Below are positions 40,255 through 51,175 of a DNA stretch of 64,000 bases, one piece after another (within the stretch, counting starts at the first letter, position 1; each line of letters opens with the position of its first letter). This DNA is from Dehalococcoidia bacterium (GTDB lineage Bacteria > Chloroflexota > Dehalococcoidia > Dehalococcoidales > UBA3254). The notes below the pieces were generated by a model that searched no databases, had not been told where the DNA came from, and saw nothing but the letters and a program-made list of their open reading frames with translations. The stretch spans positions 78,830 through 142,829 of the forward strand of contig JANYAV010000012.1 of NCBI GenBank assembly GCA_025361145.1. The letters run 5' to 3'. A program made the position numbers and the translations under genes.

Positions 40255-41295
40255 ATGATTAATCAACTTGAAGAAATCAAATCCAGGGCGCAGTCTGAAT
40301 TAGAGCATATAAAAGATACCATCGGATTGGAAACTTGGCGCGTACGCTATCTGGGCAAGAAAAGCGATCTGACCCAGGTCTTACGCGGTCTAGCAGAGCT
40401 CTCAATAGACGAGAAAAAGTCAGTAGGTATGGCCGCCAATCAACTAAAATTATTGCTGGAAGACATTTTCAAGCAAAGAGAAAAAGCCCTTCAAGAAACC
40501 CGTATTTTATCCACTGCGGCTAAAGAGTCTGTAGATATCACGCTACCAGGGAGACGACCCCCTATCGGCCACCTTCATCCCATTACCCAGACTATTGAAG
40601 AGATTTGCGATATTTTCAGCTCAATGGGCTTCCAGATTATGGCTGGCCCTGAGGTTGAGCTGGAGTATTTTAATTTTGACGCCTTGAATATTTCGGCTGG
40701 ACATCCTTCTCGGGATAATATGTCATCCTCCTGGATAGATCAATCAGATAATACTGGCAAAAAGTCGATGTTGCTCCGCACGCACTGCACTAGCAACAGC
40801 GCTCGCGCTATCGCTAAATTGAAACCACCGGTTAGGGTCCTTACACCCGGCAAGGTTTATCGATACGAGGCCAGCGATGCCACCCATACTTCGATGTTTC
40901 ATCAATTTGACGGTATTGTCGTAGATAAACATGTCACCATGGCCGATTTAAAGGGAACTTTATATGAGTTTGTTCAACGCTTCTTCGGTGAAAACCGTAA
41001 AGCTCGTTTTCGCTGCGACTTTTTTCCCTTTGTGGAGCCTGGTGTTGAATTGGCTATTGAATGCGCAGTTTGTAAAGGCAGAGGCTGCAGCCTCTGCCAC
41101 AATACGGGGTGGATTGAGGTTGGAGGCGCCGGTATGACTCATCCTGAAGTTCTGCGTCAGGCTGGTTTGGATCCTGGAGAATATCAGAGTTTTGCCTTTG
41201 GTATTGGGATAGAACGTTTGCCCATGCTGCGTTACGGGATCGATGATATCCGCTTATTCTATGGTGGCGATCTGCGCTTCTTAAGGCAGTTTTGA
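40255..41295 (+). CDS. pheS: Phenylalanyl-tRNA synthetase alpha subunit
   Basis: 346 residues. An N-terminal coiled coil (about 1-85), then class II motifs: FNFDALNISAGHPSRD, LLRTHCTSNSARAI, YRYEASDATHTSMFHQFDG and the motif 3 region FAFGIGIERLPMLRYGIDDIR. A CAVCKGRGCSLCHNTGW insert is a known feature of many bacterial PheS. pheT follows after eight bases. Confidence 0.98.
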   Translation: MINQLEEIKSRAQSELEHIKDTIGLETWRVRYLGKKSDLTQVLRGLAELSIDEKKSVGMAANQLKLLLEDIFKQREKALQETRILSTAAKESVDITLPGRRPPIGHLHPITQTIEEICDIFSSMGFQIMAGPEVELEYFNFDALNISAGHPSRDNMSSSWIDQSDNTGKKSMLLRTHCTSNSARAIAKLKPPVRVLTPGKVYRYEASDATHTSMFHQFDGIVVDKHVTMADLKGTLYEFVQRFFGENRKARFRCDFFPFVEPGVELAIECAVCKGRGCSLCHNTGWIEVGGAGMTHPEVLRQAGLDPGEYQSFAFGIGIERLPMLRYGIDDIRLFYGGDLRFLRQF

Positions 41296-41303
41296 GGTAA
41301 AAA

Positions 41304-43706
41304 ATGAAAGTATCTGTTAAATGGCTTAAAGATTATGTTGATATATCCATCTCGGCTGTAGATTTAGCTAACAGGCTCACTATGGCTGGAAATGAGGTTG
41401 CCTCAGTTAAAGTGCAGGGCGCTAATTGGGGTAATGTTTTCGTCGGTAAATTGGTCGCGATTAATCCTCATCCTAATGCCGACCGTTTAAGATTGGCGAC
41501 AGTCGATTTAGGTCAAGAGCAGCATGCCGTGGTTTGCGGCGCTCCTAATTTAACTCTCGGCGATAATATTTGTTTCGCAACACTCGGAGCTGAACTTTTA
41601 GACGGCCACACTGGCCAAATGATAAAATTAAAGCCCGCCAAAATACGTGGTGTTGAATCCAAAGGTATGGTTTGTTCTGAAATGGAACTTGGACTTTCCA
41701 AAAACCATGAAGAGATTCTGGTCTTGGCCGCAGACGCACCTCTGGGGATGCCCTTAAGCGAGTATATGGGTGATGCAGTGATTGATCTGGAAGTCACGCC
41801 CAACCGTCCAGATTGTTTATCTGTGATCGGTATCGCCAGGGAAACTGCCGCTTTAACCGGACAAAAAGTGCATGTCGCTTCGGTCAATTATGCGGAAAAT
41901 GAATCGTTGGTAGAGAAGAAAATAGCTGTAGAGATTCAATCTCCTGACCTTTGCTCCAGATACAGCGCTAGTTTGATTACCGGAATTAAGATAAAACCCT
42001 CACCCAAATGGATGCATGACAGACTTATTGCCTGCGGTATGCGTCCTATTAATAATATTGTTGACATAAGTAACTATGTAATGCTGGAATACGGTCAGCC
42101 TCTGCACACTTTTGACTACGATAAGATAGTCGGACAGAAGATTATTGTCCGCCGGGCGAGTGAAAATGAGACCATTACCTCGTTGGACGGAGTAGAGCGC
42201 AAGTTGAATTCCAGGATGCTCGTAATTTGCGATGCAGCCCGGGCAGTGGCGATAGCTGGAGTGATGGGTGGTGCCAACAGCGAAGTTACGGATCAAACCG
42301 TCAATATTTTACTAGAGGCTGCCAGTTTTAAACCAGCCTGTATTTATATTACAGGCAACACTTTAGGTCTTTCCAGTGAATCCCGTTACCGTTTTGAAAG
42401 AGGGATATCCGCTGAGATGACTGTACCTGCTTTAAAGCGTGCCACCCAATTGATTGTTGAGTTAGGTGAAGGTCTGGCAGCTAAAGGTTATATCGATGTT
42501 TACCCTGGCAAGCAGGCCATGAAATCTGTCGAGTTAGCCTGTTCCAGGGTCAAGAGTATGTTAGGTATCGAAATAAGCCTTGATGGAATTATCGCTGCCC
42601 TGCAAGGATTGGGAATAGAATGCCAAATTGTTTCTGGGGATAAGATTAAAGCTGTTCCTCCATACTGGAGAAGCGATATTAAGATTGAGGCCGATCTGAT
42701 AGAAGAAGTCGCTCGTGTGATTGGGTATGACATGATTCCCCTAACTTTGCTGGCTGAGCCTTTGCCTCATCTAACTCCTGATCCTATCTTTGATTTGATA
42801 AAGAATATCCGTCGGGGTTTGACTGCTAATGGTTTCAATGAAGTTTTAAATTTCTCGCTGGTGGGGTTGGATACTTTACAAAAATTAGATCCGGATAGGG
42901 CGCCCATCACCGATCTGCCGGTACGGGTAGCTAATCCTATGACCGCTGATATGGAATATCTGCGCACGACTTTTCGCGCCAACCTTTTAAATATTTATGC
43001 CGCTAACCGCCGTTTTGAAACAGGCAGTATCCGGCTTTTTGAAACAGGCAAGATTTATTTGAAATGTAAAAACGACCTGCCTGACGAGAGAGAAACCTTT
43101 TGCGCCGTTATGGGCGGATTGCGCTACACCGAATCCTGGCAAAATAATGATCAGAAATTGGATTTTTACGATATAAAGGGCATTGCAGAAGGATTACTGC
43201 AGAGGTTGGGTTTAAATCCTGTTTTTGTTAAAGCGCAGGATAAGGGTTTGCATGCCAATAAGCAAGCCGATATTTACCTATCCAAGACGCGTATTGGAGT
43301 CCTGGGTGAATTCCATCCTAAAGTTGCTTTAGCCTTTGACATATTTGAGCCGGTGTATCTGTTAGAGATCGATCTGAAAACATTAGTATCTTTTTCAACT
43401 GTAGAAAAAAATTATAAACCTGTGCCTAAGTTCCCGGCCATCGTCAGGGATATGGCTTTGATAATAGATGCAGGTATAACTCATCAGCAGGTCCAAACAA
43501 TAATTCGAGGCTTCCCACTGGTGGAACAGGTGGATATTTTCGATGTCTATTCAGGAGAACAGGTCATGGCCGGCAAGAAATCGCTGGCATATCGAATCAG
43601 TTTTCGTTCTGCTGAGCATACTTTAACAGATGAGGAAGTAAACCAGGTCTTTCTGGATATTTTAAACCGGTTGACTTCGGAATTAGGAGCAGTTCTGCGA
43701 AGCTAG
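41304..43706 (+). CDS. pheT: Phenylalanyl-tRNA synthetase beta subunit
   Basis: 800 residues. Domains in order: N-terminal tRNA-binding OB domain (about 40-155, NPHPNADRLRLATVDLG), B3/4 editing domain (RPINNIVDISNYVMLEYGQPLHTFD), B5 domain, catalytic-like core (ETGKIY; LGEFHPKV) and a C-terminal FDX-ACB anticodon domain (FPAIVRDMALIID...RSAEHTLTDEEV). It forms the alpha2-beta2 enzyme with PheS. Confidence 0.98.
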   Translation: MKVSVKWLKDYVDISISAVDLANRLTMAGNEVASVKVQGANWGNVFVGKLVAINPHPNADRLRLATVDLGQEQHAVVCGAPNLTLGDNICFATLGAELLDGHTGQMIKLKPAKIRGVESKGMVCSEMELGLSKNHEEILVLAADAPLGMPLSEYMGDAVIDLEVTPNRPDCLSVIGIARETAALTGQKVHVASVNYAENESLVEKKIAVEIQSPDLCSRYSASLITGIKIKPSPKWMHDRLIACGMRPINNIVDISNYVMLEYGQPLHTFDYDKIVGQKIIVRRASENETITSLDGVERKLNSRMLVICDAARAVAIAGVMGGANSEVTDQTVNILLEAASFKPACIYITGNTLGLSSESRYRFERGISAEMTVPALKRATQLIVELGEGLAAKGYIDVYPGKQAMKSVELACSRVKSMLGIEISLDGIIAALQGLGIECQIVSGDKIKAVPPYWRSDIKIEADLIEEVARVIGYDMIPLTLLAEPLPHLTPDPIFDLIKNIRRGLTANGFNEVLNFSLVGLDTLQKLDPDRAPITDLPVRVANPMTADMEYLRTTFRANLLNIYAANRRFETGSIRLFETGKIYLKCKNDLPDERETFCAVMGGLRYTESWQNNDQKLDFYDIKGIAEGLLQRLGLNPVFVKAQDKGLHANKQADIYLSKTRIGVLGEFHPKVALAFDIFEPVYLLEIDLKTLVSFSTVEKNYKPVPKFPAIVRDMALIIDAGITHQQVQTIIRGFPLVEQVDIFDVYSGEQVMAGKKSLAYRISFRSAEHTLTDEEVNQVFLDILNRLTSELGAVLRS

Positions 43707-43768
43707 AACGTAATTTAGCTCTAAAAGAGCAAAGTATTATACCTTTTTTACAATTTAGCTTTATCGTG

Positions 43769-43798
43769 TTGACAAAACGAGTTTACCTATGATAGACT
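43769..43798 (+). promoter_or_regulatory. Probable main promoter of the ribosomal superoperon
   Basis: A perfect TTGACA (43769-43774), with TAGACT (43793-43798) after 18 bases as the best-spaced -10. TATGAT (43788-43793) is a better -10 but only 13 bases away. The leader would be about 115 bases and holds ATGGATGAG / CTCATCCAT at about 43868-43891, a small hairpin. Confidence 0.55.
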
Positions 43799-43921
43799 TA
43801 ACAGTCGGATTTAGTAGTCCATAACTGGTTTCTGACAGATTGAAATTTGGCGTTCGGTCTGTCTTTAATGGATGAGCTGGGTCTCATCCATTAAAATTTG
43901 TGTAAAATAGGATGGAATAAA

Positions 43922-44353
43922 TTGCCTACAATTAATCAATTGGTCCGCAAGGGACGCAAAAAGATCGCTAAGAGAGTCAAGGCGCCTGCATTAAGGTATA
44001 CTTTTAATGCTTTGAGGAACAAAACTACGATTCACGCTACTTCCGCTCCTCAGAAGCGAGGCGTATGCTTGCAGGTTAGAACTATGACCCCCAAGAAACC
44101 TAACTCAGGTCTCCGCAAGATAGCTAGAGTTCGATTGAGTAATGGTATTCAAGTCACCGCTTACATACCTGGTGAAGGTCATGATCTCCAGGAGCATTCC
44201 GTAGTGCTGGTGCGCGGAGGGCGCGTTAAAGATTTACCTGGCGTTCGTTATCATATCATTCGCGGAACGCTGGATGCTAGCGGTGTTGACAAACGCCGTC
44301 AGGGTCGCAGTAAATATGGTAATAAAAAACCCAAGGTCGAAGCCACCAAGTAG
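43922..44353 (+). CDS. rpsL: 30S ribosomal protein S12
   Basis: 143 residues. TTG at 43922 is chosen: [11 protein letters not shown] follows directly and AGGATGG lies upstream. A decoding-centre protein: [17 protein letters not shown] and [29 protein letters not shown] are intact, with the Lys that gives streptomycin sensitivity in other bacteria (PKKPNS). First gene of the superoperon. Confidence 0.97.
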   Translation: MPTINQLVRKGRKKIAKRVKAPALRYTFNALRNKTTIHATSAPQKRGVCLQVRTMTPKKPNSGLRKIARVRLSNGIQVTAYIPGEGHDLQEHSVVLVRGGRVKDLPGVRYHIIRGTLDASGVDKRRQGRSKYGNKKPKVEATK

Positions 44354-44366
44354 TTGAGGAGAAGAA

Positions 44367-44837
44367 ATGCCTAGACGTAAAAATACTGAAAAGAAAGTTA
44401 GAGTCCCGGATGCCAAGTTCAACAACATGACTCTGGCTGAATTGATTAATAAGATCATGTATTCTGGGAAAAAGAGCACTGCGGAAAATGTTGTTTATGG
44501 TGCCATGGATATCATCCAGGATAAAGAAAAGAATGACCCTATTCTTACCTTGGAATTAGCTCTTAAAAACGCCACACCTCTTTTGGAAGTTAAAGCTCGC
44601 CGTGTTGGTGGCGCTACCTATCAGGTGCCTGTTGAAGTGGACGCCGATCGCGGCAGATCGTTAGCCATCCGATGGCTAATCAAATCTACTCGTGCCAGGT
44701 CTGGCCGTTCCATGTCGGATAAATTTGCCTCTGAGTTATTAGATGCTGCCAAAGGGCAGGGTGCTACCGTTAAGAAGAAAGAAGACGCTCATAAGATGGC
44801 CGAAGCCAATCGGGCTTTCGCTCATTACCGATGGTAG
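44367..44837 (+). CDS. rpsG: 30S ribosomal protein S7
   Basis: 156 residues. MPRRKNTEKK start, KFNNMTLAELINKIMYSGKKSTAENVVYGAMD, PLLEVKARRVGGATYQVPVEV and the MAEANRAFAHYRW end are standard. It nucleates assembly of the 30S head. Confidence 0.98.
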   Translation: MPRRKNTEKKVRVPDAKFNNMTLAELINKIMYSGKKSTAENVVYGAMDIIQDKEKNDPILTLELALKNATPLLEVKARRVGGATYQVPVEVDADRGRSLAIRWLIKSTRARSGRSMSDKFASELLDAAKGQGATVKKKEDAHKMAEANRAFAHYRW

Positions 44838-44908
44838 ATCTTCGTCACAATTAGCGGTTATTTAGAATAAAATTTAATTCTCAAACAATTGAGTTCAAGG
44901 AAAGTACA

Positions 44909-46990
44909 GTGCCCAGAAGTTTTCCACTAGAATTAATACGTAATATAGCGATTATCGCTCATATAGATGCTGGTAAGACTACCACTACCGAGCGGATACT
45001 TTATTACACCGGACGCACCTATAAAATCGGTAATGTTGATGAAGGCACTACCGTTATGGATTTTATGCAGCAGGAGCGCGAACGGGGTATTACTATTAAG
45101 TCCGCAGCTACCACCACGAGTTGGGGAAATTATCGTATCAATATTATCGATACTCCCGGACATGTAGATTTTACCGCTGAAGTAGAGCGCAGTCTTAGAG
45201 TCCTTGATGGAGGCGTGGTTGTTCTGGATGCCGTTCAGGGTGTCGAGGCTCAATCTGAAACCGTGTGGCGTCAAGCTGATAAGTATCATGTGCCCAGGAT
45301 TTGCTTTGTCAATAAAATGGACCGCACTGGAGCGAATTTTGATCGTACAATTCAAATGATCAAAGACCGGCTGCAATGTATTCCCATTATCGTACAATTA
45401 CCTCTAGGCGCAGAAGAATATTTTGAAGGCTTTATCGATCTTCTTGGTAATAAAGCCTGGCGCTTCAGCAATGACCCGGATGTTAAACCTGAAGAAGTAG
45501 CCATTCCAGAAAATATGCTGGAAAAAGTCAAGAAAGCACGCGCCGATATGATCGAGAGACTTGGCGAAACCGATGATCATATAATGGAAGCTTATCTGGC
45601 CGGCGAAGAAATTTCTATTGATGAAATTAAAGCAGGCTTAAGAAGAGTTACAGTTTCTAATAAAGCTGTCCCGGTATTTTGTGGCAGTTCTCTTAAAAAC
45701 AAAGGCGTTCAAGCCTTGCTAGATGGCGTAGTTGATTATCTACCCTCGCCTCTGGATATGCCTGCTTTATATGCCATTAGTTCCGAGACATCGGAGAAAG
45801 TTGCTTGTGCACCTTCAGACGCTTCTCCTTTTATCGCTTTGGCTTATAAAGTTGTTACTGATCCCTATATGGGTAGGTTGGTATATTTAAGAGTCTATTC
45901 CGGTACCCTTGAGACCGGCGCTACTGTAATGAATTCCACGCGGAACAAGAAAGAGCGTATCGGACGTATAGTTTTGATGCACGCCAATCACCGCGAAGAG
46001 ATCAATGACGCTGATACCGGAGCTATTATTGCTATTCTTGGTTTGAAAGATACTTTTACCGGAGATACTGTTTGCGATCCTGTTAAGCCCATGGTTCTGG
46101 AAACCATTAAATTTCCAGAGCCTGTTATACAGGTGGCTGTTGAACCTAAGACACGGGCCGATCAGGATAAGCTGGGTGAAGCTCTGCGTAAGATGTCTGA
46201 TGAAGATCCTACCTTTAAAGTTAAATACAATGATGAAACTGGGCAGATGATTATCGCCGGGATGGGCGAGCTGCATCTGGATGTTATCATCAGCCGTATG
46301 CTTACCGAATTTGGCGTAAATGCTAAAGTAGGTAATCCGCAAGTGGCCTATAAGGAGACTATCACCCAATCGGCAGATGTAGAAGGCCGTTTTGTCAGGC
46401 AGACTGGTGGTCACGGACAGTTCGGTCATGTAGAGGTCATTTTCGAACCTCTGGAGAGAGGTAAGGGCTTTGAGTTTGTAGAAGCTATCAAAGGCGGCAT
46501 TATTCCCCGTAAATTTATTGGTCCTACTGAAGCTGGTATTAAAGAAGCTATGCTGGGTGGTATTCTGGCAGGTTATCCTTTGGTGGACATTAAAGCTACC
46601 TTACATGATGGTAGTTATCATGATGTCGATTCGTCTGATATAGCCTTTAAAATGGCTGGATCAATAGCTTTGAAAGAGGGCGCGCGTAGAGCTAAGCCTA
46701 TCCTTCTCGAGCCTATTATGAAGTTGGAAATTATGACTCCGGAAGAATTCATGGGCGATATTATTGGCGACCTCAATTCACGCCGAGGGCATATCGAAAA
46801 TATAGATACTCGTGCTGGTATGTCAATCATTCATGGTTATATTCCACTGGCTTCAACTTTCGGATATTCAACTATAATTCGTTCACTTACTCAGGGTAGA
46901 GCCAATTACTCAATGGAGTTTTTCACATATCAACAGGTCCCCAGCAATGTGGCTGAGGAAATTGTAAGTAAGGGTAGAGGAAATGCCTAA
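44909..46990 (+). CDS. fusA: Elongation factor G
   Basis: 693 residues, GTG start. Ribosomal translocase GTPase: G1 [10 protein letters not shown]2 [11 protein letters not shown]3 DTPGHVDF, G4 NKMD, followed by domains II-V ([13 protein letters not shown] in [12 protein letters not shown] near the end). Its end overlaps rpsJ by eight bases; tuf is not between them as it is in many bacteria. Confidence 0.98.
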   Translation: MPRSFPLELIRNIAIIAHIDAGKTTTTERILYYTGRTYKIGNVDEGTTVMDFMQQERERGITIKSAATTTSWGNYRINIIDTPGHVDFTAEVERSLRVLDGGVVVLDAVQGVEAQSETVWRQADKYHVPRICFVNKMDRTGANFDRTIQMIKDRLQCIPIIVQLPLGAEEYFEGFIDLLGNKAWRFSNDPDVKPEEVAIPENMLEKVKKARADMIERLGETDDHIMEAYLAGEEISIDEIKAGLRRVTVSNKAVPVFCGSSLKNKGVQALLDGVVDYLPSPLDMPALYAISSETSEKVACAPSDASPFIALAYKVVTDPYMGRLVYLRVYSGTLETGATVMNSTRNKKERIGRIVLMHANHREEINDADTGAIIAILGLKDTFTGDTVCDPVKPMVLETIKFPEPVIQVAVEPKTRADQDKLGEALRKMSDEDPTFKVKYNDETGQMIIAGMGELHLDVIISRMLTEFGVNAKVGNPQVAYKETITQSADVEGRFVRQTGGHGQFGHVEVIFEPLERGKGFEFVEAIKGGIIPRKFIGPTEAGIKEAMLGGILAGYPLVDIKATLHDGSYHDVDSSDIAFKMAGSIALKEGARRAKPILLEPIMKLEIMTPEEFMGDIIGDLNSRRGHIENIDTRAGMSIIHGYIPLASTFGYSTIIRSLTQGRANYSMEFFTYQQVPSNVAEEIVSKGRGNA

Positions 46991-47291
46991 ACAAAAAATT
47001 CGTATTCGTTTAAAAGGTTATGATCACAAAATTGTGGATCAGTCTGCAGCGCAGATTGTAGAAGCAATTGAGCGCAGCGGGGCTGTTGTGTCAGGTCCTG
47101 TTCCGTTGCCTACGCGGATTGAAAAATTCAGCGTTATCCGCGCATCCTTCATCGATAAAGATTCGCAGGAGCAATTTGAGATAAGGACTCACAAGCGTCT
47201 GATTGACATTGTGGAGACTACTTCAAAGACCATTGACGCTTTAACCAAGCTCAATTTGCCCTCCGGCGTTGAAGTCGATATCAAATTATAA
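46983..47291 (+). CDS. rpsJ: 30S ribosomal protein S10
   Basis: 102 residues: [54 protein letters not shown]. First gene of the S10 segment and coupled to fusA. Confidence 0.98.
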   Translation: MPKQKIRIRLKGYDHKIVDQSAAQIVEAIERSGAVVSGPVPLPTRIEKFSVIRASFIDKDSQEQFEIRTHKRLIDIVETTSKTIDALTKLNLPSGVEVDIKL

Positions 47292-47319
47292 GCAAATAAA
47301 TTATTAATGGATGGTTAAA

Positions 47320-47949
47320 ATGCCTGGTATTTATGGTATTTTAGGAAAAAAGTTGGGAATGACTCAGGTCTTTACAGAGGCCGGCAAATGCATAGCTGTT
47401 ACAGCTATCGAAGCTGGTCCATGTAAGATTACCCAGATCAAAGATGCTTCTACCGATGGCTATAATGCCGCTCAAATGGGATTCGGCCAAGCAAAAAAAC
47501 TCAGCGCAGCTGAGAAAGGTCACCTTAAAGAGATGGGCCAGTTTCAATATCTGCGCGAGTTTCGTATGGATGTTGTGGAAGGGTTAAAAGCCGGGGATGT
47601 TATCGATGCTGGGTTATTCAAACCTGGTGATGTAGTAGATGTTATCGGAATAACGAAAGGTAAAGGCTTTGCCGGTGTCGTCAAAAGGCACCATTTCAAA
47701 GGTGGTTCCAAGACTCATGGTGCATCTGATCGAACGCGCGCACCGGGCTCTATCGGTTCTACTACCTCCCCCGGTCGTGTTTGGAAGGGTCTGAGGATGG
47801 GCGGTCATATGGGAGATGAGAGAGTAACTGCCAGAAATCTGGCTGTCTATAGCTCGGATACCGCTAGAAATTTGATCTTGATTGATGGAGCTGTTCCGGG
47901 TGCAAATAATAGTCTGGTGATTATTCAAAAATCACGCAAAGGGGGCTAA
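47320..47949 (+). CDS. rplC: 50S ribosomal protein L3
   Basis: 209 residues from ATG 47320 (GGATGG upstream); ATG 47311 would add three residues without a ribosome site. GILGKKLGMTQVF and the FKGGSKTHGASDRTRAPGSIG loop near the peptidyl-transferase centre are typical. Confidence 0.97.
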   Translation: MPGIYGILGKKLGMTQVFTEAGKCIAVTAIEAGPCKITQIKDASTDGYNAAQMGFGQAKKLSAAEKGHLKEMGQFQYLREFRMDVVEGLKAGDVIDAGLFKPGDVVDVIGITKGKGFAGVVKRHHFKGGSKTHGASDRTRAPGSIGSTTSPGRVWKGLRMGGHMGDERVTARNLAVYSSDTARNLILIDGAVPGANNSLVIIQKSRKGG

Positions 47950-47951
47950 AA

Positions 47952-48608
47952 GTGAAAGTCCCAGTTTATAACATCGGTGGACAAGTAGTAAAAGATATAG
48001 AGGTTAGCGATTCGGTTTTTGGCGTGCCGTTTAATGAGGCTGTAGTGCATCAGGCGATGGTTAGACAGAGAGCCGATGCTCGCCAGGGAACTTCTGACAC
48101 CAAAGGGCGTGGCGAAGTAGCCGGTAGTGGTAAGAAGTTGTACGCGCAGAAACACACCGGAGAAGCCAGAGTTGGTGACAAACGTTCACCTACCCGTGTA
48201 CATGGTGGCGTTGCTTTCGGACCTCATCCCAGGGATTATTCCAAGGACATGCCCAAAAAAATGAGACAATTAGCTTTACGTTGTCTCATCTCCTCCAAGG
48301 TTTCTGAGGGCGGTTTGAAGGTAATAGAAAATTTCCCCTTTAACGCTCCTAAAACCCAACAAGTTGTAGATGTCCTGGACGCTTTAAAATTGAATAAAAC
48401 GGCTTTGATTGTTACCGCTGCGACGGAAGTGAATGTGGTGAAATCGGCCAGAAATATTCCCGGTATTAAAACTTTGCCGGCCAGTATCTTAAACGTGGTT
48501 GACCTTCTTACCCATGACGCTCTGGTAATGACTGAAGATGCGGTTCGTAAAGCCGAACAGATTTGGGGTAAGGAGTTGTCTCAGGAGGAAAACAGTGCAG
48601 CTCTTTGA
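47952..48608 (+). CDS. rplD: 50S ribosomal protein L4
   Basis: 218 residues, GTG start. The tunnel loop region RQGTSDTKGRGEVAGSGKKLYAQKHTG-like segment and GGVAFGPHPRDYSKDMPKK are present. In E. coli L4 regulates the S10 operon; no such leader is obvious here. Confidence 0.97.
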   Translation: MKVPVYNIGGQVVKDIEVSDSVFGVPFNEAVVHQAMVRQRADARQGTSDTKGRGEVAGSGKKLYAQKHTGEARVGDKRSPTRVHGGVAFGPHPRDYSKDMPKKMRQLALRCLISSKVSEGGLKVIENFPFNAPKTQQVVDVLDALKLNKTALIVTAATEVNVVKSARNIPGIKTLPASILNVVDLLTHDALVMTEDAVRKAEQIWGKELSQEENSAAL

Positions 48609-48879
48609 GGTAATTAGACGTCCTTTAGTAACTGAGAAAAATACTACTTTGCAAACTCAGGGTAAATATGCCTTCGAAGTTGCTAAAGAAGCCAATAAAA
48701 ATCAGGTCAAGCAGGCGGTTGAGAAAGCTTTTAAAGTAAGCGTAACTGCTGTCAATGTGATAACTGTCAGGGGCAGAGAACGCCGTGTCGGGCGCAGAAT
48801 TGTGACCGGTAGTGGCTGGAAGAAAGCCGTTGTTACCCTAAAGACCGGTGATAAGATTCAAATCTTCGAAGGTGTCTAA
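48595..48879 (+). CDS. rplW: 50S ribosomal protein L23
   Basis: 94 residues from GTG 48595 (AGGAGG site). QLFEVIRRPLVTEKN and the YAFEVAKEANKNQVKQAVEKAFKV core are typical; it forms the exit-tunnel docking site. It overlaps rplD by 14 bases. Confidence 0.95.
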   Translation: MQLFEVIRRPLVTEKNTTLQTQGKYAFEVAKEANKNQVKQAVEKAFKVSVTAVNVITVRGRERRVGRRIVTGSGWKKAVVTLKTGDKIQIFEGV

Positions 48880-48897
48880 AGGTAAGGAGTATATCAG

Positions 48898-49725
48898 ATG
48901 CCATTAATTAAATTTAAACCGACTTCACCTGGTAGGCGCAATCAAAGCGGCTATACATTTGAAGAGATTACTAAGAGCAAGCCAGAGAAGGCGTTAACAT
49001 CACCTCATAAGATGGCCGCAGGTCGTAATAACCGTGGTGTTATCACTTCTCGCCGTCAGGGTGGTGGTGTAAAACAAGCTTTACGAGCTATTGATTTTAA
49101 AAGAGATAAGATCGGTGTTCCCGGCAGAGTGGCTGCGATCGAATATGATCCAAACCGAACCGCGCGTATCGCTCTTATCATGTATGCTGATGGTGAAAAG
49201 CGCTATATTTTGGCTCCCGTCGATCTTAAAGTTGATGATGTTGTTAAGGCAGGGGCCGAAGCTGAAGTCAGAACTGGCAATCATATGCCAATGAAGAATA
49301 TTCCTAGTGGTACTGCCATACACAATATAGAAATGCAAAAAGGCATGGGCGGGCAATTGGTTAGAAGCGCCGGTGGTACCGCTCGCTTGATGGTTAAAGA
49401 GGGTGATTATGCCCTTATTCGATTGCCTTCCAGCGAGTTGAGAAAAATTAGCGTTGAATGTTCTGCTACAATCGGCCAGATAGGCAATATCGAACACGCC
49501 AACATCAGTCTTGGCAAAGCGGGTAAGCGTCGACTTATGGGTTGGAGACCAAAATCCAGAGGTTCCGCGACTACTCCTAGAGACCATCCGCACGGTGGTG
49601 GTTCAGGTAAATGCCCTATCGGTATGCCTGGGCCTAAAACTCCCTGGGGTAAGCCTGCCTTGGGATATAAAACTCGTAAAAAGAAATCTTCAGATAAATT
49701 AATTGTTAGACATAGGGAGAAATAA
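48898..49725 (+). CDS. rplB: 50S ribosomal protein L2
   Basis: 275 residues. [16 protein letters not shown], the RNA-binding core and the end [20 protein letters not shown] are typical; the catalytic-centre-proximal loop reads [17 protein letters not shown] with its conserved His. Confidence 0.98.
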   Translation: MPLIKFKPTSPGRRNQSGYTFEEITKSKPEKALTSPHKMAAGRNNRGVITSRRQGGGVKQALRAIDFKRDKIGVPGRVAAIEYDPNRTARIALIMYADGEKRYILAPVDLKVDDVVKAGAEAEVRTGNHMPMKNIPSGTAIHNIEMQKGMGGQLVRSAGGTARLMVKEGDYALIRLPSSELRKISVECSATIGQIGNIEHANISLGKAGKRRLMGWRPKSRGSATTPRDHPHGGGSGKCPIGMPGPKTPWGKPALGYKTRKKKSSDKLIVRHREK

Positions 49726-49727
49726 TA

Positions 49728-50033
49728 ATGTCAAGGTCGACTAAAAAAGGACCGGCACTAGATCCGAAATTGATTAAAAAGGTCGAAGCTGTGAATCGTA
49801 CAGGACAAAAGACCGTCATTAAGACTTGGTCACGTTTTTCCACGATTCTGCCCCAGATGGTCGGTTTGACTTTCGGTGTTCACGACGGTCGCCGGCATGT
49901 ACCGGTGCTGATTACCGAAAATATGGTAGGTCATAGACTGGGTGAATTCGCAGCTACCAGGACCTTTAGAGGACATGGCACCAAAGTAGAGAAGGCTGCT
50001 GCCCCTCCGGCTGCTCCTGCCGGGAAGGCATAG
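49728..50033 (+). CDS. rpsS: 30S ribosomal protein S19
   Basis: 101 residues. [45 protein letters not shown] and [14 protein letters not shown] are standard. A short Ala/Pro-rich tail ends the protein. Confidence 0.98.
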   Translation: MSRSTKKGPALDPKLIKKVEAVNRTGQKTVIKTWSRFSTILPQMVGLTFGVHDGRRHVPVLITENMVGHRLGEFAATRTFRGHGTKVEKAAAPPAAPAGKA

Positions 50034-50085
50034 TCACCGGGTAGAGTGGCTTATTACTAAAAACTAAAACTAGGTTAGGCGTAAA

Positions 50086-50415
50086 ATGGAAGTTAAAGCA
50101 GTATCTAAAGACACAGGTGTTTCACCCCGCAAGATGCGGTTAATAGTAAATATGGTTAGAGGCAAGAAAGTCGAAGAAGCCCTTAATATTCTGCGCTTCG
50201 CTCCTACTCCTAATGCTGTCGTGGTAGCCAAGACTATTAAAAGTGCAGCAGCGAACGCGGAAAACAATTTTCAAATGACTCCTTCAGAGTTGAAAATAGT
50301 AAAAATTACGACTGATGAAGCGAGAATGCTTAAAAGATTTAGACCTCGCGCTCGCGGTAGAGCTAACGAGATTCTCAAGCGATCCAGTCATATTACAGTC
50401 GTGGTTTCAGAGTAG
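50086..50415 (+). CDS. rplV: 50S ribosomal protein L22
   Basis: 109 residues. VSPRKMRLIVNMVRGKKVEEAL, the tunnel beta-hairpin DEARMLKRFRPRARGRANEILKR and the HITVVVSE end are typical. Confidence 0.98.
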   Translation: MEVKAVSKDTGVSPRKMRLIVNMVRGKKVEEALNILRFAPTPNAVVVAKTIKSAAANAENNFQMTPSELKIVKITTDEARMLKRFRPRARGRANEILKRSSHITVVVSE

Positions 50416-50425
50416 GAGGGATATT

Positions 50426-51175
50426 TTGGGACGTAAAGTTCATCCCGTTGGATTTAGAATTGGTACAATCAGAGATTGGCAGAGCAAATGGTATTCCGAT
50501 CGCAACTATACGGAATATCTGATGGATGATCTCAAGCTTAGAAAGGCGATTTTGGCAAAATACGCAGAAGCCGCTATTTCTAAAGTAGACATCGATCGTC
50601 AAGCTAATGAAATTGCTGTCACACTGCACACTGCGCGTCCAGGAATTGTTATTGGCCGTGGTGGACAGCGCGTGGAAGAGATGAGACAGTATCTTGAAAA
50701 ACTTGTCGGTAAAAAAATTCGTTTGAACATACAGGAAATCCGACAGCCTGAACTTGATGCCGTGCTAGTTTCTCGCTCAATCGGTGAGCAATTAGAAAGA
50801 CGTATTGCTTACCGCCGCGCCATGAAACAGGCTATGTTCCGCACTATGCAGGCTGGTGCTAAAGGTATAAGAATTTTGTGCTCTGGCAGACTTGCCGGTG
50901 CAGAAATAGCCCGCCGTCAATTAATGCATCAGGGTCGTGTTCCTCTTCATACTATTCGAGCTGATATCGATTATGGAATTACCGAGGCTCGTACTAACAT
51001 GGGGCGGTTGGGTATAAAAGTTTGGATTTATAAGGGCGATGTTCTGCCAGAGAAAAAAGAGACTCAAGCTGCTAATGCTTCCGCTCAGGCTCCGGCCGGC
51101 AGTATTAACACTGCTGCTCACGCATCGGTTCCCGTAGTTTCGGAGGAAAAAGATGCTTCAACCAAAGCGAGTTAA
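50426..51175 (+). CDS. rpsC: 30S ribosomal protein S3
   Basis: 249 residues from TTG 50426, where [12 protein letters not shown] follows and AGGAGG precedes. KH domain with [20 protein letters not shown]-terminal domain [21 protein letters not shown]. The last about 35 residues are an Ala/Lys-rich tail overlapping rplP. An ATG further upstream lies in rplV and is not used. Confidence 0.96.
   Translation: MGRKVHPVGFRIGTIRDWQSKWYSDRNYTEYLMDDLKLRKAILAKYAEAAISKVDIDRQANEIAVTLHTARPGIVIGRGGQRVEEMRQYLEKLVGKKIRLNIQEIRQPELDAVLVSRSIGEQLERRIAYRRAMKQAMFRTMQAGAKGIRILCSGRLAGAEIARRQLMHQGRVPLHTIRADIDYGITEARTNMGRLGIKVWIYKGDVLPEKKETQAANASAQAPAGSINTAAHASVPVVSEEKDASTKAS

Noticed and set aside
41065..41125. Cys-rich insert in PheS as an oddity
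   Set aside because: The CxxCxGxGCxxC insert occurs in PheS from many bacteria.
50315..50425. Upstream in-frame start for rpsC
   Set aside because: It lies inside rplV, breaks the conserved GRKVHP N-terminus and lacks a ribosome site; TTG 50426 has AGGAGG.
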